Shown here: positions 1-6,013 of the stretch, piece after piece
Position numbering within the stretch: position 1 is the first letter of the stretch
Layout of the letters: every line of letters begins with the position of its first letter
Assembly (NCBI GenBank): GCA_019347995.1
Contig: JAHWKH010000138.1
Location: forward strand, 1 to 6,786
Reading direction: 5' to 3'
Length of the DNA stretch: 6,786 nucleotides
Origin: Gemmatimonadota bacterium
Lineage (GTDB): Bacteria; Gemmatimonadota; Gemmatimonadetes; Longimicrobiales; UBA6960
Translations under genes and position numbers: made by a program
The notes under the pieces: generated by a model
The model's input: only the letters and a program-made list of their open reading frames with translations
Told to the model about the DNA's origin: nothing
Database searches by the model: none

Positions 1-185
1 ATGGCCAGCGCGTCCAGGACGGACGGGGGCGCCGAGCGGATGGCCTCGTGGAGATTGAGGGCCGTGCCTCCGCGGGTCAGGGACCAGATGGTGGTGCGGT
101 TGGGCCTGAAGGAGACGCGCCGCAGTCGACGAGCGCCGCGCGCGTGGAGCGCGGCGAGGAAGGCGGCATCGGACCGTTCGGGCAT
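1..185 (-). CDS. Partial N-terminus of a possible SprT-like metallopeptidase
   Basis: The minus strand reads 61 codons from ATG at 185 to the window edge, where the gene is cut. The protein begins MPERSDAAFLAALHARGARR and continues with an arginine-rich stretch, then TTIWSLTRGGTALNLHEAIR (residues 31-50). The pattern of an R/F/N-rich strand, 'SLTxGGTxLNLHxAxR' and 'APPxVLDAL' resembles, from memory, the N-terminal part of SprT/YgjP-like putative zinc peptidases in Gemmatimonadota. The zinc-binding HExxH motif would lie beyond the edge, so the family is unconfirmed. ATG 185 is preceded by AAGGG about 7 nt upstream, a usable ribosome binding site. An in-frame GTG at 203 is possible but has no such site. 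The gene is divergent from the histone-like gene. Coding on this strand is supported by the GC-rich third positions and protein-like composition. The plus-strand reading of the same bases is a basic low-information shadow. Confidence 0.5.
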   Translation of the reverse strand, partial: MPERSDAAFLAALHARGARRLRRVSFRPNRTTIWSLTRGGTALNLHEAIRSAPPSVLDALA

Positions 186-231
186 CTCCTGACCCTTGTT
201 CACCGTACGGGCGTCGCGGGGGCGGTCACGT

Positions 232-259
232 AAAATGGCACACCCGCACCGTCGTTCAA
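232..259 (-). promoter_or_regulatory. Candidate promoter for the partial minus-strand gene
   Basis: Read on the minus strand, TTGAAC (plus 259-254) is followed after 16 nt by CATTTT (plus 237-232). This gives a 4-of-6 or so -35 match and a weak -10 about 40 nt upstream of ATG 185. It is the most AT-rich spot in this GC-rich spacer. It is a consensus match by eye only. Confidence 0.25.
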
Positions 260-408
260 GTCCACGGGTCCCGCGCGCCAGATGTTTACCGATTTCGACG
301 GAATTCCAGACGGGGCCGACGGTCCGGAATCACCCAATATCCGGGGTGTCGGGGAGCGACCCCCACGAGATCCGGGTGGAAGCCCATGGAACGGCCGAAA
401 CAAAATCG

Positions 409-437
409 TTGCGTTCCTCTCCGCACACCCCAATGAT
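409..437 (+). promoter_or_regulatory. Candidate promoter for the histone-like gene
   Basis: TTGCGT (409-414), a 17-nt spacer and AATGAT (432-437) form a sigma-70-like arrangement. It would start transcription near 444, leaving a leader of about 38 nt before the GTG at 482. The -35 shares TTG and the -10 shares four of six bases with consensus. The remainder of the spacer between the two divergent genes (204-408) shows no clear gene. Confidence 0.3.
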
Positions 438-481
438 GATGAACGTTCCCGCAGTCCCGACACGTTCCCCGGAGGCTCATC

Positions 482-862
482 GTGGCGATGAAGAAGAAGA
501 GCGGCACCAAGAAGGCCGCGGCCAAGAAGACGGCCGCCAAGAAGGGTACGGCGAGGAAGCCGGCGGCCAAGAAGGCCGCGAAGAAGACCACACGGAAGAA
601 GCCGGCCGCCAAGAAGGCCGGCGGCAAGAAGACGACGGCGAAGAAGGGCGCGGCCAAGAAGGGCACCGCGAAGAAGTCGGCCGCGAAGAAGGGCACGGCC
701 AAGAAGGGCGCTGCGAAGAAGTCGACGGCCAAGAAGGGCACCGCCAAGAAAGGCGCGGCCAAGAAGGGCACCGCGAAGAAGGGCGCGGCCAAGAAGTCGA
801 CAGGGAAGAAGGGCACCGCGAAGAAGGGCGCGGCGAAGAAGGGCGGCACCAGGAAGAAATGA
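482..862 (+). CDS. Histone H1-like lysine/alanine-rich DNA-binding protein
   Basis: This 126-residue protein is almost wholly low complexity: 50 lysines (about 40%), three arginines, no acidic residues, and the rest mainly Ala, Gly, Thr, Ser and Pro. After a short start (MAMKKKSGT) it runs in pentads of the form KKxxA from residue 10 to 123 with one 4-residue unit near residue 30. This resembles eukaryotic histone H1 tails and bacterial H1-like proteins such as AlgP and chlamydial Hc, which bind and condense DNA non-specifically; the same role is inferred here. There is no folded domain, signal peptide or membrane segment. GGAGG at 471-475 sits 6 nt before GTG 482, which favours that start over ATG 488. 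The gene stands alone: divergent neighbour to the left, convergent glycosyltransferase to the right. Lysine codons are AAG except two AAA. A ribosomal or RNA-binding role for the basic tail is a possible alternative. Confidence 0.85.
   Translation: MAMKKKSGTKKAAAKKTAAKKGTARKPAAKKAAKKTTRKKPAAKKAGGKKTTAKKGAAKKGTAKKSAAKKGTAKKGAAKKSTAKKGTAKKGAAKKGTAKKGAAKKSTGKKGTAKKGAAKKGGTRKK
509..850 (+). repeat. 15-bp tandem coding repeat (KKxxA pentads)
   Basis: About 23 successive units of roughly 15 bp, each starting AAGAAG, encode the Lys-Lys-x-x-x pentads of the H1-like protein. One unit (residues 30-33) is 12 bp, which shifts the register once. Units alternate mainly between GTA, GAA, STA and SAA tripeptides. 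Synonymous third positions vary (gcc/gcg/gct, acc/acg/aca), so the copies are not identical at the DNA level. Confidence 0.85.
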
Positions 863-927
863 GAACCGGCGGTCCGCCGAGCCAGGCGGGCCGCTCCGGA
901 TCGAGAATCCTTGCCCGCAGTGCGTGC

Positions 928-955
928 GGGGCCGGCGGGCGCCTCCGCCGGCCCC
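928..955. terminator. GC-rich hairpin between convergent genes
   Basis: An exact 11-bp stem, ggggccggcgg paired with ccgccggcccc, encloses a 6-nt loop (939-944). It lies between the stop of the H1-like gene (862) and the stop of the convergent glycosyltransferase (976). On the plus strand it is followed by GGGGTTCTTCCCGTTCCCT, a pyrimidine-rich but not pure T tract. On the minus strand there is no T tract. It probably ends the plus-strand transcript and may also act for the opposite strand. A smaller stem, cccgca (914-919) with tgcggg (925-930), overlaps its left arm and would compete with it. Confidence 0.6.
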
Positions 956-975
956 GGGGTTCTTCCCGTTCCCTG

Positions 976-2169
976 TTAGCCGTCCTCCCCGCCCGGGCGC
1001 AGGGGCGACGGACCCTCGTGCGGCACCGCCTTGGTGTCGCCCCCCAGGAGCTCCTCCCACACCCGGAGCCGACTCTCCTGATCGAAGCGCTCGCCCACGC
1101 GCCGGAGCGCCGCGCCCGCCATCTCCTTCCGCCGCGCCGGATCGGTCAGGAGGCTGCCCACCGCGGCGCGCAGGGCCGGCGGGTCGGGGCGCGCCACGAC
1201 GCCCGGCGCGGATCCGTCCGACAGCGGCTCCAGCGCCTCCCTGGCTCCGCTCACCGGAGTGGACACCACCGGCACGCCTGCCGCCAACGCCTCCAGCATC
1301 GCGTTGCTCAAGCCCTCCCGATCGGAGGTCAGGAGGAATACGTCCAGGGCGTCCAGCACGTCGCCCACGTCGTCGCGGTGGCCCACGAAGGAGACCCGGT
1401 GGGCGACGCCCAGCTCCCCGGCCCGCGCCTCGAGGGCCTCCCTTTCGGGGCCGTCACCCGCCACGATCCCCCGGACGTCCGGCGTCAGGGCCGCCAGCGT
1501 CTCGAGGAAGCGGTCGATCCGCTTCTCCTCCACCAGGCGCGCCACGGTCCCGATCACGAGGTCCCCCGGCGCCAGGCCAAGCTCGGCCCGGACCGCACCG
1601 GGAGGCCGCAGGCGCCGGCGCGCGGTGATCCCCGAATAGACGGTGACGACCCGCTCGGGCTCGAGCCCCGGCAGGTCGGCCAGGACCGGGCCGCGCAGGT
1701 GGTCCGCGTTGACCACGATGCGGTGGACCCACCGCCGCAGGGCTACGCGATAGAGCGGACTCCTGCCGGGCAGGTCCGTGGAGGTGCCGATGCGCGCCAC
1801 CACCCGCGGCACCCGGGCGAGACGCGCCCCCATCCCGCCGAGCCAGGTCTTCTTGAACGTCGAGAGGAGCAGCCCGTCGGGGCGGTGGCGCCGCAGGATG
1901 GCCGCGAACCGGACGGCATGGGGCAGCACGGGGTGGCCGCCCAGGTGGGCCACCTCGGCGGGGACCCCCAGGGCCTCCGCCCGCCCAACCATCTCCGGGT
2001 CGCGGCAGAGGAACACCACGCGGTGCCCCCTCTCCTGCAGACCCTGGAGCAGGCGCACGGTCCATATCTCGGCGCCCCCGAAGATGCGTGCGCCGTTGTG
2101 CGCCAGGATGATGCGCGCCTCCATCTCAGCCGGCGCCGTGGCCGCTTCCCGAGGCCCCTGCGCGCGCAT
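976..2169 (-). CDS. GT4-family glycosyltransferase
   Basis: This roughly 397-residue protein is a GT-B fold retaining glycosyltransferase, which transfers a sugar from a nucleotide-sugar donor to a lipid or glycan acceptor at the cytoplasmic face. Counting from GTG 2172, an N-terminal Rossmann half has ARIILAHNGARIFGGAE (residues 19-35), with the glycine-rich acceptor loop. The C-terminal half starts near residue 205 (DLVIGTVARLVEEKRIDRF) and contains VAGDGPE, VSFVGHRDDV and the diagnostic E-x7-E motif, E286 in DREGLSNAMLE with E294, followed by AAGVPVVSTPVSG. Length is normal for GT4. ATG 2169 has AGAAGG about 6 nt upstream; GTG 2172 is adjacent. ATG 2124 (MEARIILAHNG) would place the start at the usual family N-terminus but has a weaker ribosome site. 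It begins 12 nt after the SDR gene stops, so the two are probably one operon. The acceptor and donor cannot be told from sequence. Confidence 0.9.
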   Translation of the reverse strand: MRAQGPREAATAPAEMEARIILAHNGARIFGGAEIWTVRLLQGLQERGHRVVFLCRDPEMVGRAEALGVPAEVAHLGGHPVLPHAVRFAAILRRHRPDGLLLSTFKKTWLGGMGARLARVPRVVARIGTSTDLPGRSPLYRVALRRWVHRIVVNADHLRGPVLADLPGLEPERVVTVYSGITARRRLRPPGAVRAELGLAPGDLVIGTVARLVEEKRIDRFLETLAALTPDVRGIVAGDGPEREALEARAGELGVAHRVSFVGHRDDVGDVLDALDVFLLTSDREGLSNAMLEALAAGVPVVSTPVSGAREALEPLSDGSAPGVVARPDPPALRAAVGSLLTDPARRKEMAGAALRRVGERFDQESRLRVWEELLGGDTKAVPHEGPSPLRPGGEDG

Positions 2170-2181
2170 CACTCCCCTTCT

Positions 2182-3054
2182 TCAACACCCTTCCAGCATG
2201 TCCTCGAGGAAGGAAGGTCCCGACGGGCGCCATCCCGTGCGTTCGGCGGCCCGCCGCCCCGACACCCGCTGGCTGAGCGCCAGCGCGTCGGCGTAGGAGC
2301 CCAGGGCCTCCCGGGCCTCGGAGAGCGACCAGTGCTCCACCTCCACGTCGTCTCCGGCGGCCCGCGCGGCCGCCAGGGCCACGTCGCGGGCGGCGTAGGA
2401 TGGGCCGGAGGCGGCGTGAAGCAGCGTGCCCGCGGGAACGTCGAGGCAGCGCACGTAGAGGTCGGCCAGGGCTCGGCGATTCACCATGGGCCATTCCTGC
2501 CACCCGTCGCCCACGACACGCACGCGTCCGGTGCGACGCCCCTCCTCCACCATGCCTCCCGGGATGCCCCCGCCGTCGCCGTAGACGATGGCGGGACGCA
2601 GCACGACCGTGCGGACGTCGCGGTGGGCCGCCGCCAGGACCTCGCGCTCGACATCGACGCGCCACGCCACCCGCGCGAGGGGCCGCACCGTCCAGGACTC
2701 GTCGGCCACCGCTTCACCGGTGTTGCCCAGCACCCAGACGCCGGACGTGTACAGGAAGGGGCGTCCGCTGCCCTCCAGGGCGTCCAGCACGGCGCGCGTG
2801 GTGGCCTGATCGGCCGCCGCGCCGTCCTCGGCGGCGGAGGCCACGTGCACGAAGGCATCGGCGTCGGCGGCCGCGCCGGCGACGCTCTCCGCGTCGTGGA
2901 GGTCGCCACGGGCGACGCCCATGCCGCGCGCCTCGAGCGCCGTGGCCGCGTCGTCGGACCGGGCCAGTCCCACCACGTCGAGCCCCCGCTCCCCGAAGGC
3001 TTCGGCCACCGCGCTTCCGATGTATCCCGTCGCTCCCGTCACCAGCACCCGCAT
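2182..3054 (-). CDS. NAD-dependent epimerase/SDR-family protein
   Basis: This 290-residue protein begins MRVLVTGATGYIGSAVAEAF, the GxxGxxG dinucleotide-binding motif of extended or atypical short-chain dehydrogenases (residues 7-13), then a basic residue after strand 2 (LARSDD) typical of cofactor selection. Further family marks are DLHD (51-54), FVHVAS (68-73), YTSGVWVLGNTG (102-113), VVLRPAIVYGDGGG (150-163) and a C-terminal substrate part ending FLEDMLEGC. The Ser of TSG is present, but I see no YxxxK where the catalytic pair should lie (about residues 128-136, VAWRVDVER). This is a feature of some atypical SDRs, so it may be a reductase with altered chemistry or an NAD(P)-binding sensor. 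ATG 3054 has GGGAG about 7 nt upstream. The frame extends to 3237 but those residues are not protein-like. It is the first gene of the leftward pair with the GT4 gene, suggesting nucleotide-sugar or glycan work, though that is inference. Confidence 0.87.
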   Translation of the reverse strand: MRVLVTGATGYIGSAVAEAFGERGLDVVGLARSDDAATALEARGMGVARGDLHDAESVAGAAADADAFVHVASAAEDGAAADQATTRAVLDALEGSGRPFLYTSGVWVLGNTGEAVADESWTVRPLARVAWRVDVEREVLAAAHRDVRTVVLRPAIVYGDGGGIPGGMVEEGRRTGRVRVVGDGWQEWPMVNRRALADLYVRCLDVPAGTLLHAASGPSYAARDVALAAARAAGDDVEVEHWSLSEAREALGSYADALALSQRVSGRRAAERTGWRPSGPSFLEDMLEGC

Positions 3055-3216
3055 ACGGCCTCTCCCATCAGGATTCCGGACGCCCGCTTGGCCGTACCCG
3101 CGCGCCGGCGGTTGGTTGTCCGCGGCCGCGGGCGAAAGATGGAACGGCACATCGTCGTCCGGTCGGCACACCGCGCACGCAGGGGGAGGACGTCGCCCGG
3201 TACCCGCCGTCGACGT

Positions 3217-3245
3217 GTGACGGCGAGGCTTCCACATCGTAGCTT
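3217..3245 (+). promoter_or_regulatory. Candidate ppk1 promoter
   Basis: GTGACG (3217-3222), a 17-nt spacer and TAGCTT (3240-3245) make a sigma-70-like pair that would start transcription near 3251. The -10 has the same TAG..T form as the better padR promoter (TAGGCT). Start would fall inside the palindrome described separately. By-eye match only. Confidence 0.3.
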
Positions 3246-3314
3246 GTGCCGGCCGGCACGGCGCCCGTAAGGCGCCGAAGCGGTGAGCGGGCCCCCGCCG
3301 GCGGGCGCCCGCTC
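3246..3314 (+). promoter_or_regulatory. Structured GC-rich leader of ppk1
   Basis: Three inverted repeats lie in a row upstream of the kinase gene: a 14-bp perfect palindrome GTGCCGGCCGGCAC (3246-3259), GGCGCC...GGCGCC with loop cgtaa (3260-3276), and GAGCGGGC (3285-3292) with GCCCGCTC (3307-3314) around a second palindrome CCCGCCGGCGGG (3294-3305). The last ends 19 nt before ATG 3334. No U tract follows any stem, so they do not look like a simple terminator. A role in operator binding, RNA stability or translation control is possible but not shown. Confidence 0.4.
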
Positions 3315-3333
3315 GCGACAGATCGGCATCCCG

Positions 3334-5478
3334 ATGGAGGAACCCACACCGGTGAGCGACGAGGAGCTCTGCGGCACGACGCGGCGCCAGTCACGCGGGC
3401 TCGACCGGGAGCTCTCGTGGCTGGCATTCAACGAGCGCGTACTCCAGGAGGCGGCCGACGTCACCGTGCCCCTTTTCGAGCGCCTCAACTTCCTCTCCAT
3501 CTACTCGTCGAACCTCGACGAGTTCTTCCGCGTGCGGGTGGCCTCGCTGCGCGGGCTGCTGCGCCTGAACGAGAGGCGCCAGCGCAGCCTGGGGCTGCAT
3601 CCTTCGCGCCTGCTGCGCGCCATCCACGCCCGGGTGGGCCGCCAGCAGGAGTGGTTCGGCGAGATCTTCCGCGGCCAGATCCTGCCGGAGCTGGAGCGCC
3701 AGGGCATCGTCCTCATCGACGAGACCGGGCTCGGGCCGGACCAGGGAGAGTGGGTGCGCGCCTACGTGAAGGACGAGGTGCTTGCCCACCTCCACCCCGT
3801 GATCCTGGAGGAGGGCGAGGCTCCTCCCTTCCTGGAGGATCGCACGGTCTATCTGGTGGTGGAGCTGTGGCCGGAGGAAAGCTTCACGCTCTCGGCCGTG
3901 GGGCCACGGCTGGCTCTGGTGGAGGTGCCGTCGCCGCCGCTGTCGCGCTTCCTCATGCTGCCGGCCGAGGAGGGGCGTCGCACCGTGATGTTCCTCGACG
4001 ACGCCATCCGCCACTACCTCCCCGCCCTCTTCCCTGGATTCGAAGTGGGATCGGCCCATGCCGTGAAGCTCTCGCGGGACGCCGAGCTCCACCTCGAGGA
4101 CGAGTTCGGCGGCGACGTGGTGGAGGCCGTGCGCAAGAGCCTGAAGAAGCGTGAGCGTGGCCTCCCCGCCCGCTTCCTCTACGACCTCCAGGCCTCCTAT
4201 GCCATGATCTCCACCCTGAAAGCCCGCCTCGGGCTGGACGACGAGGACCTGGTGGTGGGAGGTCGCTACCACAACCTCCACGACCTCGCGGACTTCCCCC
4301 GCCTCGACGTGGCCGGCCTCTCGTATCGGCGCTGGGACCCGCTCCCCCACCCCCATCTGAGCCGGGCCGACAGCATCCTGGACGCCGTGCGCGAGGGCGA
4401 GCACCTCCTCCACCTGCCCTACCAGACGTACGATCCGGTCCTCCGCTTCCTCACCGAGGCAGCCGCCGACCCGGACGTGGAGGAGATCTGGCTCACCGTC
4501 TACCGGGTCTCACGGGACTCGAAGATCCTGGGCGCGCTCCTCGACGCCGCGGAGCTCGGCAAGCGGGTGCGGGTCTTCGTGGAGGTCAAGGCGCGCTTCG
4601 ACGAGGCCTCCAACCTGGACTGGGGCGAGCGCATGGCGCGGGCGGGCATCGTGACCCACTACAACCTGCCCGGGCTCAAGGTGCACGCGAAGGTGGCGCT
4701 GGTGGTGCGCCGGGAAGACGGGGTCCTGCGGCGGTACGCCTGGCTGGGGACGGGCAACTTCAACGAGCGCACGGCGCGCTTCTACGCCGACCATGGCCTG
4801 TTCACCGCGGACCCGCGCCTCACGGACGACGTGCAGACGCTCTTCCGCGTGCTCAGCGGGGAGGAGGAGGAGCCGGTCTTCAGCCACCTCCTCGTCGCCC
4901 CCTTCGACCTGCGCCGCCGGCTATACGAGATGATCGACGCCGAGGCCGACCGGGCCCGGGCCGGGGAGGAGGCCCGCATCTTCGTGAAGCTGAACAACCT
5001 GGAGGACCCGGGCATGATCGCACGGCTCCACGAGGCCAGCGGGGCCGGGGTCGACGTGCGCATGATCGTCCGGGGGATCTGCTGCCTGGCCGCGGGCGTG
5101 CCCGGGCTCAGCGAGAACATCCGGGTGACGGCCATCGTGGACCGATACCTGGAGCACGCCCGCGTGTACGGCTTCTGGAACGGCGGCGAGGAGCGGGTCT
5201 TTCTCGCGTCGGCGGACTGGATGGAGCGCAATCTGAGCCACCGCATCGAGGTGGCCGTGCCCGTCTACGATCCGGGCCTGCGCCAGGAGCTGGGACGCAT
5301 CCTCTACTATCAGCTCGCGGACAACGTGAAGGCCCGGATCGTCGACGAGCGCCTCACCAACACCCCGGTCGGTCGCGGCCGGGGGGAGCCCGCCGTGCGC
5401 TCACAGGAGCGGATCCGGGCGTTCCTGCGCACGCTCCTCCAGGAGGAAGGCGCCGCGGCGGCGCCGCTCACCGGCTGA
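3334..5478 (+). CDS. ppk1: Polyphosphate kinase 1
   Basis: PPK1 reversibly polymerises the terminal phosphate of ATP into inorganic polyphosphate, used for phosphate and energy storage and stress responses. From ATG 3334 the protein has 714 residues, close to the usual 690-720. Domains in order: N domain with LDRELSWLAFNERVL (23-37) and SSNLDEFFRVRV (58-69); head domain; C1 domain with LPYQTYDPVLRFL, EIWLTVYRVSRDSKI (384-398), EVKARFDE and the catalytic KVHAK, whose histidine (about 451) corresponds to E. coli His435; GTGNFNE (472-478); C2 domain with KLNNLEDP, RGICCLAAGVPGLS, RYLEHARVY (histidine about 608, matching E. coli His592) and ASADWMERN. All expected catalytic elements are present. 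Start is uncertain: GTG 3283 would read through the structured leader; ATG 3334 lacks a clear ribosome site; GTG 3352 has GGAGGA 10 nt upstream. It is divergent from the SDR gene and converges on the membrane protein gene with a 3-nt gap. No exopolyphosphatase gene is in view. Confidence 0.97.
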   Translation: MEEPTPVSDEELCGTTRRQSRGLDRELSWLAFNERVLQEAADVTVPLFERLNFLSIYSSNLDEFFRVRVASLRGLLRLNERRQRSLGLHPSRLLRAIHARVGRQQEWFGEIFRGQILPELERQGIVLIDETGLGPDQGEWVRAYVKDEVLAHLHPVILEEGEAPPFLEDRTVYLVVELWPEESFTLSAVGPRLALVEVPSPPLSRFLMLPAEEGRRTVMFLDDAIRHYLPALFPGFEVGSAHAVKLSRDAELHLEDEFGGDVVEAVRKSLKKRERGLPARFLYDLQASYAMISTLKARLGLDDEDLVVGGRYHNLHDLADFPRLDVAGLSYRRWDPLPHPHLSRADSILDAVREGEHLLHLPYQTYDPVLRFLTEAAADPDVEEIWLTVYRVSRDSKILGALLDAAELGKRVRVFVEVKARFDEASNLDWGERMARAGIVTHYNLPGLKVHAKVALVVRREDGVLRRYAWLGTGNFNERTARFYADHGLFTADPRLTDDVQTLFRVLSGEEEEPVFSHLLVAPFDLRRRLYEMIDAEADRARAGEEARIFVKLNNLEDPGMIARLHEASGAGVDVRMIVRGICCLAAGVPGLSENIRVTAIVDRYLEHARVYGFWNGGEERVFLASADWMERNLSHRIEVAVPVYDPGLRQELGRILYYQLADNVKARIVDERLTNTPVGRGRGEPAVRSQERIRAFLRTLLQEEGAAAAPLTG

Positions 5479-5488
5479 CTCTCAGCCG
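5472..5488. repeat. Dyad containing both stop codons of convergent genes
   Basis: CGGCTGA (5472-5478) and TCAGCCG (5482-5488) are exact inverse complements around the 3-nt spacer CTC. Each arm carries the TGA stop of one of the two convergent genes, and both proteins end in Gly-stop encoded by the same GGCTGA. The stem could form in either transcript but lacks a U tract, so efficient termination is doubtful. Confidence 0.6.
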
Positions 5489-5862
5489 TGGGCGTCCGTC
5501 CCTTCGAACCACCACCGGGTCTCGTCGTCGAGGAGCACCCAGAAGCTGTAGACGGCCAGCGCGGTGCCCCACGGGAACTTGACGAGGTTCAGCACCGCCA
5601 TCACCAGGGTGAGGATGCGGGCCCATCGCTTCCCGGCCAGCAGCCCGATGCCGGCCAGCAGGTTCGGCAACCCGGTGAGCGCCACCAGGAATCCGAGCAC
5701 CGTCCCCACGGCCGGCCCCAGCCACGGAAGCACGGACGGCTCGACCATCCCCGCCAGCACGCCGAAGGCCGCGAAGATCCCGAACACGGCCGCCGCCATG
5801 AGGAGGTCGACGATCCCCAGCAGGATCTGGAGCCATCCCAGCACCGCCACGTGGGTGCGCAT
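5482..5862 (-). CDS. Small multi-pass membrane protein of unknown function
   Basis: This 126-residue protein is strongly hydrophobic. Segments at about residues 5-37 (one or two passes), 48-76 and 80-111 suggest three to four membrane spans, with a short charged tail DDETRWWFEGTDAHG. The part GIGLLAGKRWARILTLVMAV followed by FPWGTALAVYSFWVLLDDET resembles a widespread but uncharacterised type of small bacterial membrane protein ending in 'GTALxxYxxWVLLxxET'; this is recognised from memory and no function is known to me. ATG 5862 is chosen because hydrophobic protein starts right there. Its ribosome site is weak (GGA about 9 nt upstream). The frame stays open to ATG 5949, but that would run the coding sequence into the padR promoter region and adds a non-conserved-looking stretch. 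It converges on ppk1 (3 nt between stops) and is divergent from padR. Confidence 0.7.
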   Translation of the reverse strand: MRTHVAVLGWLQILLGIVDLLMAAAVFGIFAAFGVLAGMVEPSVLPWLGPAVGTVLGFLVALTGLPNLLAGIGLLAGKRWARILTLVMAVLNLVKFPWGTALAVYSFWVLLDDETRWWFEGTDAHG

Positions 5863-5932
5863 GCGCTCGCGTCCGATGGAGAGAGGAGGATCGGCCGCAA
5901 CCTGGGCGAGCAAGATGGGCGCCGTCCATACC

Positions 5933-5962
5933 TTGACATCCGACAACAAGGAAACGTAGGCT
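5933..5962 (+). promoter_or_regulatory. padR operon promoter
   Basis: A perfect -35 TTGACA (5933-5938) is followed after 18 nt by TAGGCT (5957-5962), which keeps the most important -10 positions (T1, A2, T6). Transcription would start near 5969, giving a leader of about 45 nt before ATG 6014. This is the best sigma-70-like promoter in the window. Confidence 0.65.
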
Positions 5963-5975
5963 CGTTGTTGTCGGA
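5939..5975. promoter_or_regulatory. Probable PadR operator (11-bp inverted repeat)
   Basis: TCCGACAACAA (5939-5949) and TTGTTGTCGGA (5965-5975) are a perfect inverted repeat with a 15-nt centre. The left arm abuts the -35 and the right arm begins 2 nt after the -10 and covers the expected transcription start, so a bound dimer would block RNA polymerase. PadR proteins commonly repress their own operons by binding such dyads; assignment to this PadR is inferred from position. The right arm also contains TGTCGGACA, itself a near-palindrome (5969-5977). Confidence 0.65.
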
Positions 5976-6013
5976 CATCTGGGCATTAGCCGGGCCTTCC
6001 ACTCCGAGTCGCC

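Noticed and set aside
509..850. CRISPR-like regular spacing of repeats
   Set aside because: The period is only 15 bp, there are no spacers, and the array is coding throughout.
200..1060. Minus-strand open frames opposite the repeat array, one giving [15 protein letters not shown] hydrophobic repeats
   Set aside because: These are the complement of the lysine pentads. The hydrophobic pattern is a by-product of the AAGAAG repeat, and the plus-strand frame has a proper ribosome site and a known protein type.
3055..3237. N-terminal extension of the SDR protein
   Set aside because: The extra 61 residues are low-complexity, and the family N-terminus MRVLVTGATG begins at 3054 with a ribosome site just upstream.
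196..3270. A 1024-codon plus-strand open frame across the left half
   Set aside because: It crosses the histone-like gene in another frame and runs antisense to the SDR and GT4 genes, which have clear family motifs. Its translation is Arg/Gly/His/Pro-rich with no recognisable domain, as expected for a GC-rich shadow frame.
3391..4413. 340-codon minus-strand frame within ppk1
   Set aside because: It is antisense to a fully conserved polyphosphate kinase and shows no domain, only His/Glu/Val-rich shadow sequence.
5939..5975. The padR dyad as a transposon end or a terminator
   Set aside because: The arms are only 15 bp apart with no transposase or target duplication, no T tract follows, and they overlap a good promoter directly upstream of a repressor gene.
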